DNA of 64,000 nucleotides, taken from NCBI GenBank assembly GCA_903875575.1, contig CAIQWJ010000018.1, forward strand, positions 123,112-187,111, read 5' to 3'. Shown one piece after another: positions 47,537 to 56,213 of this stretch. Below the pieces are notes generated by a model, which did no database searches, was not told where the DNA came from, and was given only the letters and a program-made list of their open reading frames with translations. Each line of letters starts with the position of its first letter. The first letter of the stretch is position 1. Source of the stretch: an uncultured Acidobacteriia bacterium. Its GTDB lineage: Bacteria > Acidobacteriota > Terriglobia > Bryobacterales > Bryobacteraceae. The position numbers and the translations under genes were made by a program.

Positions 47537-48886
47537 CTACGACAGGCTCGCGGGGTCGAGATGACCCGACGCGTCGCCGAAGTTCTCCAGAGGCACGCCC
47601 ATGCGGTCCATCAGGGTCAGGTGCAGGTTGCACATCGGGGTTTCGCGGCGATAGACCACGCGCCGTCCGGACTTCAGGTAGCCGCCGCCCTTGCCAATCA
47701 GCAGGGTCGGCAGATCTTCATGGAGGTGGCGATTGCCGTCCGAAAGGCCGGCACCGTACACAATCATGGAATTATCCAGCAGGCTGCCGTCGCCATCCTT
47801 CGTGGCCTTCAGTTTGGTCAGCCAGAGGGCCAGATTCTTCGTATGATATTCGTTGATCTGGGAGACCTTTTCGATCAGATCCGCCTTGCCCTGGTGGTGC
47901 GTGCAGGGGTGGTGCCCGTCGGGGATGCCGATTTCGCGATAGGCGCGCGAGGTGCCTTCGTGCGTGACCATGAAGGTCAGCACACGCGTCATATCGGACT
48001 GGAAGGCGATGGTGATCATGTCGGTGAGCAGCTTGAAGTGCTCCGCAAAGTCCGCAGGCACACCGTAGGGCTTATCCATGCCCGGGTTGATGTGGGCGTT
48101 ATCCTTTTCGGCCTTTTCCAACTGCCGCTCGACTTCACGGATGGAGGACAGATACTCGTCGAGCTTGCGTTTGTCGGTCGGTCCCAGAGTGGACTGGAGC
48201 TTCTTCGTATCGGCAGTGACGAAATCGAGAATGCTCATGCGGTCTTTCGCCTGCTGGGCCCGCTCTTCGGGAGTGAGAATGGCGCCATCGCCGAAGAGGC
48301 GTTCAAAGAAGACGCGCGGATCGAGCGTGGGGGGCAGGGGCTGGGTTTCGCTGCGCCATGCCAGATTGTTGGTGTAAGCGCAGGAGTAGCCGGAATCGCA
48401 ATCGCCGGCCTGACGGGCATCGTCCATGCCGAGTTCGAGAGACGGGAAGCGGGTCTGGCTGCCGATCTTGTTGGCGATGAGCTGGTCGCAGGAGACGCTG
48501 GCCTTGATATCGATGGTGGTCTTCTTGACCTGAATGCCGGTCAGATAGGAGCCGGAGCAGCGGCCATGATCGCCGGCACCATCGAGCAGCGCGCGACCGC
48601 TGTTGTGGGTCAGGTTGCCGAGCTGGAGCATGTCGTCACGGAAGGCGCTGAGCGGCTTCATGGCGCGGGGCAGTTCGGCTTCAAACTTACCTTCGTAGTC
48701 GTTGGCGGGGTTCCAGTCCTTCATCATGATGCCGTTGGGCACGTAGAGGAAGGCGAGGCGCACGGGTGCCTTGGTGGGCGCGGCGAGGGCGGGGACCATG
48801 GAATCGAGGAAGGGGAGGCCGATGGCGGCTGTTCCGAGGCCTCTCAACATTGTTCTGCGTGTAAGCGCTTTCTTCGTGACGTACAT
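47537..48886 (-). CDS. Tat-exported DUF1552 protein
   Basis: The 449-aa product begins with a twin-Arg signal (KKALTRRTMLRGLGTAAIGL) and is a full DUF1552 protein: RLAFLYVPNGIMMKDWNPAN, LTHNSGRALLDGAGDHGRCS, SLELGMDDARQAGDCDSGYS, TFMVTHEGTSRAYREIGIPD, GHHPCTHHQGK and MIVYGAGLSDGNRHLHEDLP. It is related to the sulfatase/DUF1501 alkaline-phosphatase fold. ATG 48886 follows GGTGGAG; the GTG three codons earlier is less well placed. First gene of the long operon running to about 41.3 kb. Confidence 0.92.
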   Translation of the reverse strand: MYVTKKALTRRTMLRGLGTAAIGLPFLDSMVPALAAPTKAPVRLAFLYVPNGIMMKDWNPANDYEGKFEAELPRAMKPLSAFRDDMLQLGNLTHNSGRALLDGAGDHGRCSGSYLTGIQVKKTTIDIKASVSCDQLIANKIGSQTRFPSLELGMDDARQAGDCDSGYSCAYTNNLAWRSETQPLPPTLDPRVFFERLFGDGAILTPEERAQQAKDRMSILDFVTADTKKLQSTLGPTDKRKLDEYLSSIREVERQLEKAEKDNAHINPGMDKPYGVPADFAEHFKLLTDMITIAFQSDMTRVLTFMVTHEGTSRAYREIGIPDGHHPCTHHQGKADLIEKVSQINEYHTKNLALWLTKLKATKDGDGSLLDNSMIVYGAGLSDGNRHLHEDLPTLLIGKGGGYLKSGRRVVYRRETPMCNLHLTLMDRMGVPLENFGDASGHLDPASLS

Positions 48887-48901
48887 AGTCTCCACCTTTA
48901 T

Positions 48902-48932
48902 GCTCAGAGACGCTCTCGCGTTTCCTTGCCGA
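48902..48932. repeat. Degenerate copy of a palindromic dispersed repeat
   Basis: The sequence GCTCAGAGACGCTCTCGCGT, followed by TTCCTTGCCGA, matches the copy at 59242-59270 (GCTCAGGGACGCTCTCGCGT, then CCCTGCCGA) except for a few changes. The core GACGC-TCTC-GCGT can form a hairpin. Confidence 0.6.
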
Positions 48933-49295
48933 CCTGAAGTTGAACCAATTGCGGATGCGTGCTGGGATTTAGTTTATGACATTTTTCCGCCGGATGGAAG
49001 GGGTACCGGAAGCGATTTTTGCCTTTTGGGTGGAAGAGTACAGGGGCTGGGCGGGGAAGGGTCGGGTTGTCGGGTTGTGGTTGGGTTTTTGGGCGGTTTG
49101 GTGGGTTTTGGCGGGTTATTCTTGGGTTTTGGCGGGTTCCGCTCGGGTTGTGGATTTCAGCTAAGTGCTGTGTTTTGTTCAAAAGCTTGGGTTCTAGTTG
49201 CAAAAACGTATTTTTTTCTGGAAAACGGCGCGTGGGGGTGGGGTTTGGGGTGGCGGTGGGGGTTGCTGGGTGGGCGGTTTGGCGGGGAGCCAGAG

Positions 49296-49379
49296 TGGGA
49301 TTGCTGGCGCTAAAAATGGGTTCGCCGGGCGAAATAATGGGTTCGCAGGGCTTAAAAATGGGATCGCTGTCTGAGGGAG
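49296..49379. repeat. Four-unit tandem repeat, period 21 bp
   Basis: TGGG at 49296, 49317, 49338 and 49359 begins four degenerate units, the middle ones TGGGTTCGCCGGGCGAAATA and TGGGTTCGCAGGGCTTAAAA plus one base. The exact 21-bp period means that the minus strand can read it as a seven-residue repeat of the type x-x-x-E/D-P-I-F/I. Confidence 0.75.
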
Positions 49380-49921
49380 TTTGTTTGTTTTCAGTGAGAT
49401 GGGTGGGATCGTGTGGTGAAATTACAGTTTTTCCGGCGGCGGGGGCGTTGGCGGGCGGCGGCGCGGCGGGTGTGTGATGGTGGAGCTGCATACGAGAGTA
49501 GAGTACAACGGGGAAATTCGAGTGGAGGGGTGTTTTGTTGATTCTATTGGGAATAAAGGTGAAAAATCGACGATACTCATCTCCCGGGTCCCCGCGGGGA
49601 TGAAAAGGGGCACGAGCGGTGTCGCGGGAACTGTAAACGCCATCCAGGGATTACGTTGAATTGTCAGGAACGGCCAAGATGGCGAGAGCCATCGCGGCCG
49701 CGGCTCTCTGCCCGGGTCTCCGCCCGCGCCGACAAGCGCGACGATGACGACACCCGGCGGCGAGACAAGAGGTATCCCCTACCTTCTCAAGCGGAGATAT
49801 TGTCAAAAAAAGCGGCTTCTGGGAAAATAGGACACGAGGCCATGGTTTAGAAAAACTGGCGCACTACTCGATGCGTCACAATCAGGTATCTGCAATTTGC
49901 GTCGCCATTGTTACAGTAGCC

Positions 49922-50878
49922 ATGCCCATCAATACTGATAAAGCCCACCTGTGGAAGACTGACACCCGCGCCTCGGTCGACCAGTTCAACCAGTGGTTCA
50001 TGACCTACGCTCCGAAGGCGTACCGGGACAGCCGTAGCAAGACGGTGGAGGATGTGGAGCATGGCCTGTTGATGACGGCGAACCTCACGACGATCACGCC
50101 AGAGGTGATTAGGCAATCACCCGGGATCTTGCCGACGCTGCGTATGGCCACCTGCCCCCCGCTGGCGCGTGATCGGCTCATAGGGTTGGCCGATTCCAGT
50201 AAAAGCCTCGTTGGGACGCTTGAAAAGGGCAAACTCCCTCCCAAAATCTCGGCGGAGCTGTTGAGCGAGAATCTTCAGCGGCTGGCCGGCATCCTCTCGC
50301 GTTTGCTCGACGTGGACATCTTCCCTTGGCTTTCGGAGAGCCGCACCCCCACGGACGAGTAACGCTATCGGTCTTCTACTATCGTTGCCGACCGGCTATG
50401 CGGTGCCGTTGCCGAGCCGATTGTCCGCAACGCGCAGGAGAAGCGGCAGCTTTCCCTCATTGAGAAGTATTTGACAGACCGAGGCTACACGCTCAAGGCC
50501 CACTCGCAGAAGGAACTGCTCAACCAAATGGAGCCAGGCACTTTCACATTTCGACATAACGTCAAAGTCAAAGGCTCGGAAGGGAAGACCGTCAATATTC
50601 CAGTCGATGCAGTCATCCAGCCCAAGACTGCCGCGCTTCCACACCTGCCGATTCTTATTGAGGCGAAATCCGCCGGCGACTTCACTAACGTGAACAAGCG
50701 ACGTAAGGAGGAGGGCAAGAAAATGAGCCAGCTCAAAGCCACCTACGGTGAGCAGGTCGTTTTTGTGCTGTTCCTGTGCGGCTATTTCGATGCTGGGTAC
50801 CTCGGCTACAGCGCCGCCGACGGGATCGACTGGATTTGGGAACATCGATTGGAAGATCTCGACCAACTCGGACTTTGA
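49922..50878 (+). pseudogene. XamI-type restriction endonuclease interrupted by an in-frame stop
   Basis: From ATG 49922 the product starts PINTDKAHLWKTDTRASVDQ and has LTTITPEVIRQSPGILPTLR, TCPPLARDRLIGLADSSKSL and LSRLLDVDIFPWL, all fitting XamI-like enzymes. A TAA at 50360-50362 interrupts the frame, which then continues in register: STIVADRLCGAVAEPIVRNA, then MEPGTFTFRHNVKVK, the catalytic VDAVIQPK...ILIEAKSAGD (D...E-x-K), KRRKEEGKKMSQLKATYG, LFLCGYFDAGYLGYSAADGI. Both halves are well conserved, so the stop is recent, a sequencing error, or read through. Full length would be 318 aa. The methyltransferase follows 5 bp later. Confidence 0.85.
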
Positions 50879-50883
50879 AAACT

Positions 50884-52446
50884 ATGGAATCCGTTGCGGT
50901 ACACAGCACCGAAGAACGTCGCATGGGGGAACAGGTGCGACTGGATTGTCTCAAGACTGCCACCGAGCGCAATAAATGGGGACAATTCGCGACTCCAGCC
51001 CAGCTTGCGGCAAGCCTCACGAGGTATGCTCGCACTCTGATGGGAGATGCGCCAGTGCGCTTTCTGGATCCAGCGGTCGGCACCGGCTCGTTCTTTTCGG
51101 CATTATCAGATGTTTATGGGCAGGGGAATATCGCGGCCGCAACCGGTATCGAGCTTGATCCGCTGTTTGCGGAGTCGGCCCGCGATCTGTGGGGCAAAAG
51201 TGGGCTGAGTATCGTGCAGGCGGACTTCACTCGTCAGAAACCACCCGTGCAAGGTTTCAACCTTGTGCTAACAAACCCTCCCTATGTGCGGCATCATCAC
51301 CTGACCGGCGAAGATAAGGATCGGCTGAAAACGCAGCTTGCCTGTTCCTTGCATCTGCCCATCAGCGGCCTTGCCGGACTGTACTGTTATTTCCTGCTCC
51401 ACGCCCACGACTGGATGGAAGAGGGGGGACTTGCCGTGTGGCTGATTCCTTCTGAGTTCATGGACGTGAATTACGGAGTGACCTTGCGTCGGTATCTGAG
51501 CGAGCGCGTAACTCTGGTGCAAATTCATCGATTTTGCCCAACGGACGTACAGTTCACTGATGCGCTCGTATCTTCGGCGGTCGTGATCTTCCGCAAGTCT
51601 GCCCCGCCTCCTGGTCATGCCGTGCGTTTCTCGTTTGCCGGCCCGATTGACCAGCCTCAGAGTGAAGCACTGGTACCGCTGGACATTGTCGCGCGCTCTT
51701 CCAAATGGACGCAATTTCCGGGGAGCTTGACGGTTAGAAACCGCGACGAATTGAATCTGGGCGACCTCTTCACCATCAAGCGCGGCCTTGCGACCGGTGC
51801 CAACAGTTTTTTCATCCTGACGGAAGAGCAGGTGGCGGAATGGGGGATTCCGCGCGCGTTCGTAAAGCCCATTCTTCCCGGCCCGCGCCATATTACGCAG
51901 GACATTATTGAAGCTCTGCCCAACGGTGATCCCGACGTGTTGCCGCGGTTCTATTTACTCGACTGCAACGAGCCGGAAGGGCGCATCAAAGAGCGGTGGC
52001 CGCGCTTCTATGAGTATCTTGAGCAAGGCAGGGCGCAGAAGGTTGATGCCGCCTATATTGCCAGTCACCGCGCACCCTGGTACTCGCAAGAGCAGCGCCC
52101 GCCTGCGCCATTCCTCTGCACGTACATGGGGCGTTCGCGCAACGGCAAGCAACCCTTCAGGTTTATCTGGAACCGTTCCCAGGCAACCGCGCACAACGTC
52201 TACTTAATGCTCTACCCGAAGAGCCGCCTGCATGATGCACTCAAGCGTCACCCGGAACTCACGGCTCATGTGTTCGAGGCGCTACAAGGTATTACGCCGG
52301 CACAGCTTTTTTCCGAAGGGAGGGTATACGGCGGCGGCCTGCATAAAGTTGAGCCAAAAGAACTGGCGCGGATCGCGGCGCGTTCTGTACTGGATGCCAT
52401 CGAGATGCATGTGCGAATCGAGGAACAGATTCCGATGTTTGCCTAA
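50884..52446 (+). CDS. Type II DNA N6-adenine methyltransferase (XamI partner)
   Basis: The 520-aa product has ATERNKWGQFATPAQLAASL at the N-terminus, motif I (RFLDPAVGTGSFFSALSDVY), TGIELDPLF, and the catalytic motif IV in NLVLTNPPYVRHHHLTGEDK, then a large target-recognition part with FLCTYMGRSRNGKQPFRFIW. It should protect the sites cut by the XamI-like enzyme. The methyltransferase is intact although the endonuclease is broken, the tolerable way round. ATG 50884 is the first after the endonuclease stop; the upstream frame is spurious. Confidence 0.92.
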   Translation: MESVAVHSTEERRMGEQVRLDCLKTATERNKWGQFATPAQLAASLTRYARTLMGDAPVRFLDPAVGTGSFFSALSDVYGQGNIAAATGIELDPLFAESARDLWGKSGLSIVQADFTRQKPPVQGFNLVLTNPPYVRHHHLTGEDKDRLKTQLACSLHLPISGLAGLYCYFLLHAHDWMEEGGLAVWLIPSEFMDVNYGVTLRRYLSERVTLVQIHRFCPTDVQFTDALVSSAVVIFRKSAPPPGHAVRFSFAGPIDQPQSEALVPLDIVARSSKWTQFPGSLTVRNRDELNLGDLFTIKRGLATGANSFFILTEEQVAEWGIPRAFVKPILPGPRHITQDIIEALPNGDPDVLPRFYLLDCNEPEGRIKERWPRFYEYLEQGRAQKVDAAYIASHRAPWYSQEQRPPAPFLCTYMGRSRNGKQPFRFIWNRSQATAHNVYLMLYPKSRLHDALKRHPELTAHVFEALQGITPAQLFSEGRVYGGGLHKVEPKELARIAARSVLDAIEMHVRIEEQIPMFA

Positions 52447-52477
52447 AGCGTACCGTTGAAAATGCTAGCCTCATGGG

Positions 52478-52921
52478 ATGCGATTCGAGAAGATCCCCTA
52501 CGGCAGTCTGAATGCAAAGCAAAAAGAGCAGTTCAACTTCCAGAAGATAGCGGCTACGCTCGCCGAGTTCGGGTTCAACTGCATCAAGCTGGCGGACGAC
52601 TGGATGGGCGCGGACTTCCTCGCCTATCACGTGAACAAGGCGACCACGCTCAAGGTGCAGCTCAAGTCGAGGCTGGCGATAAACGGCAAGTATGTCGGCA
52701 AGGACATCTGGATAGCGTTCCCGCACAAGGGCAATTGGTATCTCATCGAGCACGACGAACTGGTGCGCAAGGCCGGAGAATGCACCGGCTGGCTTAAAAC
52801 ATCGTCATGGATGGGAGACAAGCATTGGTACGCTTCCGACGCGATCAACAAGAAGCTGCTGGACAGCCTTGACGAGAACAGGATCGGGCCGGTCTATGGC
52901 GCGGTGCTGCCCATCGACTGA
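52478..52921 (+). CDS. Small PD-(D/E)XK-like protein
   Basis: The 147-aa product begins RFEKIPYGSLNAKQKEQFNF and has a DDWMGADFLAYHVNKATTLK segment followed by VQLKSRLAINGKYVGKDIWI. The D...Q-x-K arrangement resembles degenerate PD-(D/E)XK nuclease cores, where Q replaces E. Similar short proteins occur next to restriction-modification genes; I have seen no proven function. It is on the same strand as the methyltransferase, 31 bp later. Confidence 0.65.
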   Translation: MRFEKIPYGSLNAKQKEQFNFQKIAATLAEFGFNCIKLADDWMGADFLAYHVNKATTLKVQLKSRLAINGKYVGKDIWIAFPHKGNWYLIEHDELVRKAGECTGWLKTSSWMGDKHWYASDAINKKLLDSLDENRIGPVYGAVLPID

Positions 52922-53052
52922 CTGTGCCGACCTCACATCGCGTAATATATTTGGCCCCCATATGCACGCGGGCCGTGACCAAAGCGACTGTACTGGAATT
53001 GCGATGATCAGGCGCAACGAGGGCTATAAGGAGGGTGTATTTTCAAATAGAA

Positions 53053-53538
53053 ATGTCCAAGAATGCCGTGACCGTCGAACATCTCCGTCTAGCATGCCGT
53101 CATGTCGAAGAAATGCTTGGCGCGGGGGTTTCAGAAAACTTCGCTATCCGAACCCTGGAGCTGTTTGCGGACGTGTTCGCCAAGAGGCATATGGGCGGAA
53201 GGGGGAAGAACTCGCCCCATCATGTCGATCAGGTCGAGCTCTGGTCGCTTGCCGCCATATCCATGCGAGATTCCGACCCCTCCGCCAAGGGTGGCAGCCA
53301 TTTCCGCGTGGAGCACGGTACTCCTCGGCGTGGCTTCGCGAGAAGAATTCTGAAATTTTATAAGGATGGGATGTTGAATGAAGGCTCACTCGCGCAATTG
53401 GTAGAGAACCAGTGGAAACTCGCCGTTATCACCCTTGAGGAAGACAGACTCCTCAACAAGAAGGCCCGCTCCACGCTATTTGAAACACCGGAAGAACGAT
53501 GGCGGTCGGTCGGCATCGAGTTTCCCCCGGTCGGATGA
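53053..53538 (+). CDS. Helical hypothetical protein coupled to the RNase H-like gene
   Basis: The 161-aa product (SKNAVTVEHLRLACRHVEEM, ENFAIRTLELFADVFAKRHM, HHVDQVELWSLAAISMRD, GFARRILKFYKDGMLNEGSL) is helical with a conserved-looking basic patch G-G-R-G-K-N-S-P-H-H. I recognise no domain. Its stop overlaps the next start by ATGA, so the two are coupled and probably form a complex. AAGGAGG lies upstream, directly before an in-frame GTG at 53035; the ATG at 53053 has long spacing, so the exact start is open. Confidence 0.6.
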   Translation: MSKNAVTVEHLRLACRHVEEMLGAGVSENFAIRTLELFADVFAKRHMGGRGKNSPHHVDQVELWSLAAISMRDSDPSAKGGSHFRVEHGTPRRGFARRILKFYKDGMLNEGSLAQLVENQWKLAVITLEEDRLLNKKARSTLFETPEERWRSVGIEFPPVG

Positions 53539-54818
53539 TCAACGTGCCTGCGCTTATTGGAATCGATATCGGATGGAGCGAGGGACGCGCAAGCTGCGGC
53601 ATCGCTACATCCAGCCCGGACCTGCCCTTCCCAGAGCGGGCGACGAGGCGGTATGGCAATGGCGAGTCGCCCGTTCGCGCTGCCCGTCTCAGGCTGAGCG
53701 CGCTCATTGACTGCCTGCGCCACTGGTCAGAATCAAAGACTGCATATTTGTCTGATGCAGTTGTGGTGATCGATGGCCCGCTTGGCCCTGATGGGCCGCC
53801 GGAAGCGGATCGTGCTGTGGACGATATTTGTGGTACCGGTTTGTTTCGCGGCTGGGCTCAGCCGACACGAATCACCCATCCTTCATCAAGGTTGTTCATC
53901 GAAGCCACCTACTCAGTTTTAAGTGCACTCGGCGGACCGACAATCTGGGTTCCAGGACGTGCAGCCGGTGGGTTGATGGCCGTTGAGACAAATCCCACTG
54001 TCGCGCTTGCTGCTTTGATGCCGCGAATCCCGACGGAACATATTGTCTCTCGGAAGCGCCCCTTTTTGCTTGATGGTGCGGTCGTAACGGCAAAGTCGGA
54101 CTGGTATTGGCGAAACGGTGCCGGGCATTCAATCGCCTCCGCGCTTGCATCTGGATCTGCGCGGGAAGAAATCAAGAACGAAACCGATCATGAGTTGTGC
54201 GCGGCGCTCGTGTGCCTCGCACTTGCGCACCAGTTCACCGGCACTGCGGTTGATGGCACCACCTCGATTGCACTTGGAGATCGGGCAGGAGTGTACTTGC
54301 TGCCGGGAAATATAGATCAGTCATGGGAGCAGGGATTTCCCGGGCATTGCCATGGAGAGCCCGTGTATGTTGCCCACTCCGCGAGCCGACACGTTTTCTG
54401 GGGCAAGGCACATGTTCCTGTTGCCCGCGAGAGAGACTTCGGCGGCGGCACGCCGCGCCGTTTGGCCCAAACCGAGGCGTCCTCGCGGCCACCGGAAGAA
54501 AGGCCTCCGCAGCCCGGCAGTGATCTGCTGTCGCTGATGCTCTCCGATAGTGGCTCGGTTTGGGCCAAGCACAACCCGTGGCTGTGCGGCTTGAATTCTC
54601 CAGTGCGAATTGCGGTTGATGGTCAGCCCGATTTCGAGATTGAACTAACTCCAGCTCGCACGCACGCAAGTTCCGGACAGTGGACGGCGGAGCCAAAACC
54701 AAGCATCATCGCCGCCAGGAGCGGGGCCGACCAGCGCGGCCACTTGAGCCTGAAAAATGCTGTCAAGATCCAGGTCCGAATACGCCGCGCAGGCGCGCCA
54801 TCCGATGTGAGAGGTTAA
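53535..54818 (+). CDS. RNase H-fold protein (DUF429-like), large form
   Basis: The 427-aa product opens VPALIGIDIGWSEGRASCGI with a first-strand Asp, has a second-strand DAVVVIDGPLGPDGPPEADR and a late NETDHELCAALVCLALAHQF, the D...D...D/E-H-E pattern of the RNase H-like DUF429 group. The remaining 150 or so residues have no match I know and include a Pro-rich linker (TEASSRPPEERPPQPGSD). DUF429 members are predicted nucleases. ATG 53535 overlaps the previous stop, giving a coupled pair. Confidence 0.65.
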   Translation: MINVPALIGIDIGWSEGRASCGIATSSPDLPFPERATRRYGNGESPVRAARLRLSALIDCLRHWSESKTAYLSDAVVVIDGPLGPDGPPEADRAVDDICGTGLFRGWAQPTRITHPSSRLFIEATYSVLSALGGPTIWVPGRAAGGLMAVETNPTVALAALMPRIPTEHIVSRKRPFLLDGAVVTAKSDWYWRNGAGHSIASALASGSAREEIKNETDHELCAALVCLALAHQFTGTAVDGTTSIALGDRAGVYLLPGNIDQSWEQGFPGHCHGEPVYVAHSASRHVFWGKAHVPVARERDFGGGTPRRLAQTEASSRPPEERPPQPGSDLLSLMLSDSGSVWAKHNPWLCGLNSPVRIAVDGQPDFEIELTPARTHASSGQWTAEPKPSIIAARSGADQRGHLSLKNAVKIQVRIRRAGAPSDVRG

Positions 54819-54917
54819 CGGCCAATATCGCTGGCCCGGCATACTCTCACCGATGTGCCGCCTCTCGCAGGATGGTGCGAGTAGAGTTCGGTCGGGAACT
54901 GCTTTATCCTGTTAGTA

Positions 54918-55700
54918 GTGGAGCGATTATTCCAATTCCGAGACTTGACGTTCGCGCCGGTCTGCCGTATTGAGCCCGAGCGCACGGCGTCAGGCGAGAT
55001 TCTTGATTTCGCGCCGCATGCCGAACTCAATTCCCGGCCGGAACTGCAACTGATGCCGGGCGGTGCAGGCCCGTTCTGCAGGTTTTCAGTCCCGAATCGG
55101 TGGCGGGACCAGCCGGGCGTTTACGTGTTTCTCGTTGATGGCGTACCAACCTATGTCGGCGAGTGCGAGTGTCTGGTGAGGCGCGTAAATCAAGGATATG
55201 GCCGGATCGCTCCGCGCAATTGCTTCCTGGGTGGACGGGCAACGAACGTTCGAGTCAATGCCCTCATTCGCAACGCTATCCTTCACGCCCGGGCCGTTGA
55301 TCTGGTCTTCGTTGCAACTGGCCTTCGGAAACACGTCGAAAGAGAGATGATTGGCAATCTGAAACCCGCCTGGAATCGCTCCGTTCCGCGAGAGGTGGCA
55401 ATGGCCCCATCAGCACTGGCGGCGAATAAGGCGATCCTTTCGAGCCAGTCATCTTCGGCCGCGCCGGGGACAAATTGCCGCCAGGCCGTGTTGTTGGCGG
55501 CACGCGAGGTAGTTCGAGACAAGGGCTGTGAAGAATTCACTGTGCGTGAGATTATAGATCAGCTTGCTGGCAGTGACTTTTCGGAGAACACGATCCGGAC
55601 TCACGTCACGTCACGCTGCTGCCGGAACGCTCCCGACAACCACTCGTCCACATATGAGGACTTTGAAAGGGTCGGTCGAGGCTTGTACAAGCTTGCCTGA
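54918..55700 (+). CDS. GIY-YIG nuclease with DUF7669-like C-terminal domain
   Basis: The 260-aa product has a GIY-YIG-like core at about residues 65-150: WRDQPGVYVFLVDGVPTYVG, then RVNQGYGRIAPRNCFLGG and a late KPAWNR. The C-terminal 80 residues (AAREVVRDKGCEEFTVREII, FSENTIRTHVTSRCCRNAPD, STYEDFERVGRGLYKL) match the DUF7669 winged-helix-like domain, which is often attached to or near nucleases. Start GTG 54918. It follows the RNase H-like gene by 99 bp on the same strand. Confidence 0.78.
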   Translation: MERLFQFRDLTFAPVCRIEPERTASGEILDFAPHAELNSRPELQLMPGGAGPFCRFSVPNRWRDQPGVYVFLVDGVPTYVGECECLVRRVNQGYGRIAPRNCFLGGRATNVRVNALIRNAILHARAVDLVFVATGLRKHVEREMIGNLKPAWNRSVPREVAMAPSALAANKAILSSQSSSAAPGTNCRQAVLLAAREVVRDKGCEEFTVREIIDQLAGSDFSENTIRTHVTSRCCRNAPDNHSSTYEDFERVGRGLYKLA

Positions 55701-55759
55701 AATCGAGAGCACTGCATTTCAACCGGTCTTCCAACGGAAACCGCGAGCAATGTGAGCCG

Positions 55760-56200
55760 TCACTTCCGCCTTTCTCCAGGGGGCCCGGCGGGTATGACTG
55801 ACAGCTGCACGTTGGCCTGATTACTCTCTTCCAGCGTCACTGGCTCCCCTTTACCATCCAGTGGCTTCATGAATTCCGGGTCCATCCAGCCAGCGGAGCC
55901 GCCATCCTCTCAGGCGTAGACCTTGTATTCTCCCGGCACCACATTCCTGAACGTGAACGAACCATGCTGATCCGTGTCCGTCCGGTGGTAATGTTGCGAG
56001 ATTTGCGCTCGCTCCGCCTCTTTCGGGACCAGCACGACGGTGATACCGACGGCCGTCCTGTCGCTCTCCGGATGACGGGCAACACCGGAAACCGTGGCGG
56101 CTTTCGGGCTCACCAGGACGTCAAGCCGGGCTGGCGGCCCCCCCAGCAGTTCGAGGCCGGAATACGTGATCCTGAGAGGCGGCTGGTTGTGACGTCGCAT
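55760..56200 (-). pseudogene. C-terminal remnant of a carboxypeptidase-regulatory-like protein
   Basis: The frame reads PKAATVSGVARHPESDRTAV, TDQHGSFTFRNVVPGEYKVY, A, then TGA at 55910-55912 where relatives have Trp (TGG), then in register EDGGSAGWMDPEFMKPLDGK and EESNQANVQLSVIPAG to the terminal TGA at 55760-55762. This is the last part of the acidobacterial exported proteins with carboxypeptidase regulatory-like repeats. The N-terminal part is missing; a fragment fitting it lies at 58518-58650 on the same strand. Confidence 0.6.
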
Positions 56201-56213
56201 TGCGCGCAGATCA

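Larger units (their letters stand above)
48887..49921. other. Gene-poor, G/T-rich spacer
   Basis: I see no supported gene in this kilobase. Between about 49065 and 49290 the plus strand is strongly G- and T-rich, with many GGG and GGTT runs that could form G-quadruplex structures. Open frames exist on both strands but are low-complexity artefacts of that bias. The 21-bp tandem repeat and a palindromic repeat are listed separately. From about 49650 the composition changes toward the restriction-modification genes. Confidence 0.7.

Noticed and set aside
47561..48937. A 458-codon plus-strand frame opposite DUF1552
   Set aside because: Shadow of the DUF1552 gene in GC-rich DNA; no RBS or family match.
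49065..49379. CRISPR array
   Set aside because: The 21-bp units are contiguous with no spacers, and no cas gene is present in the window.
48904..49491. A 195-codon minus-strand frame rich in Pro and Thr
   Set aside because: Its composition follows from the G/T bias of the other strand and the 21-bp repeat; no start signal or domain supports it.
49474..49659. A 61-codon frame before the restriction-modification genes
   Set aside because: No domain, no clear RBS, and atypical composition at the edge of the G/T tract; too weak to list as a gene.
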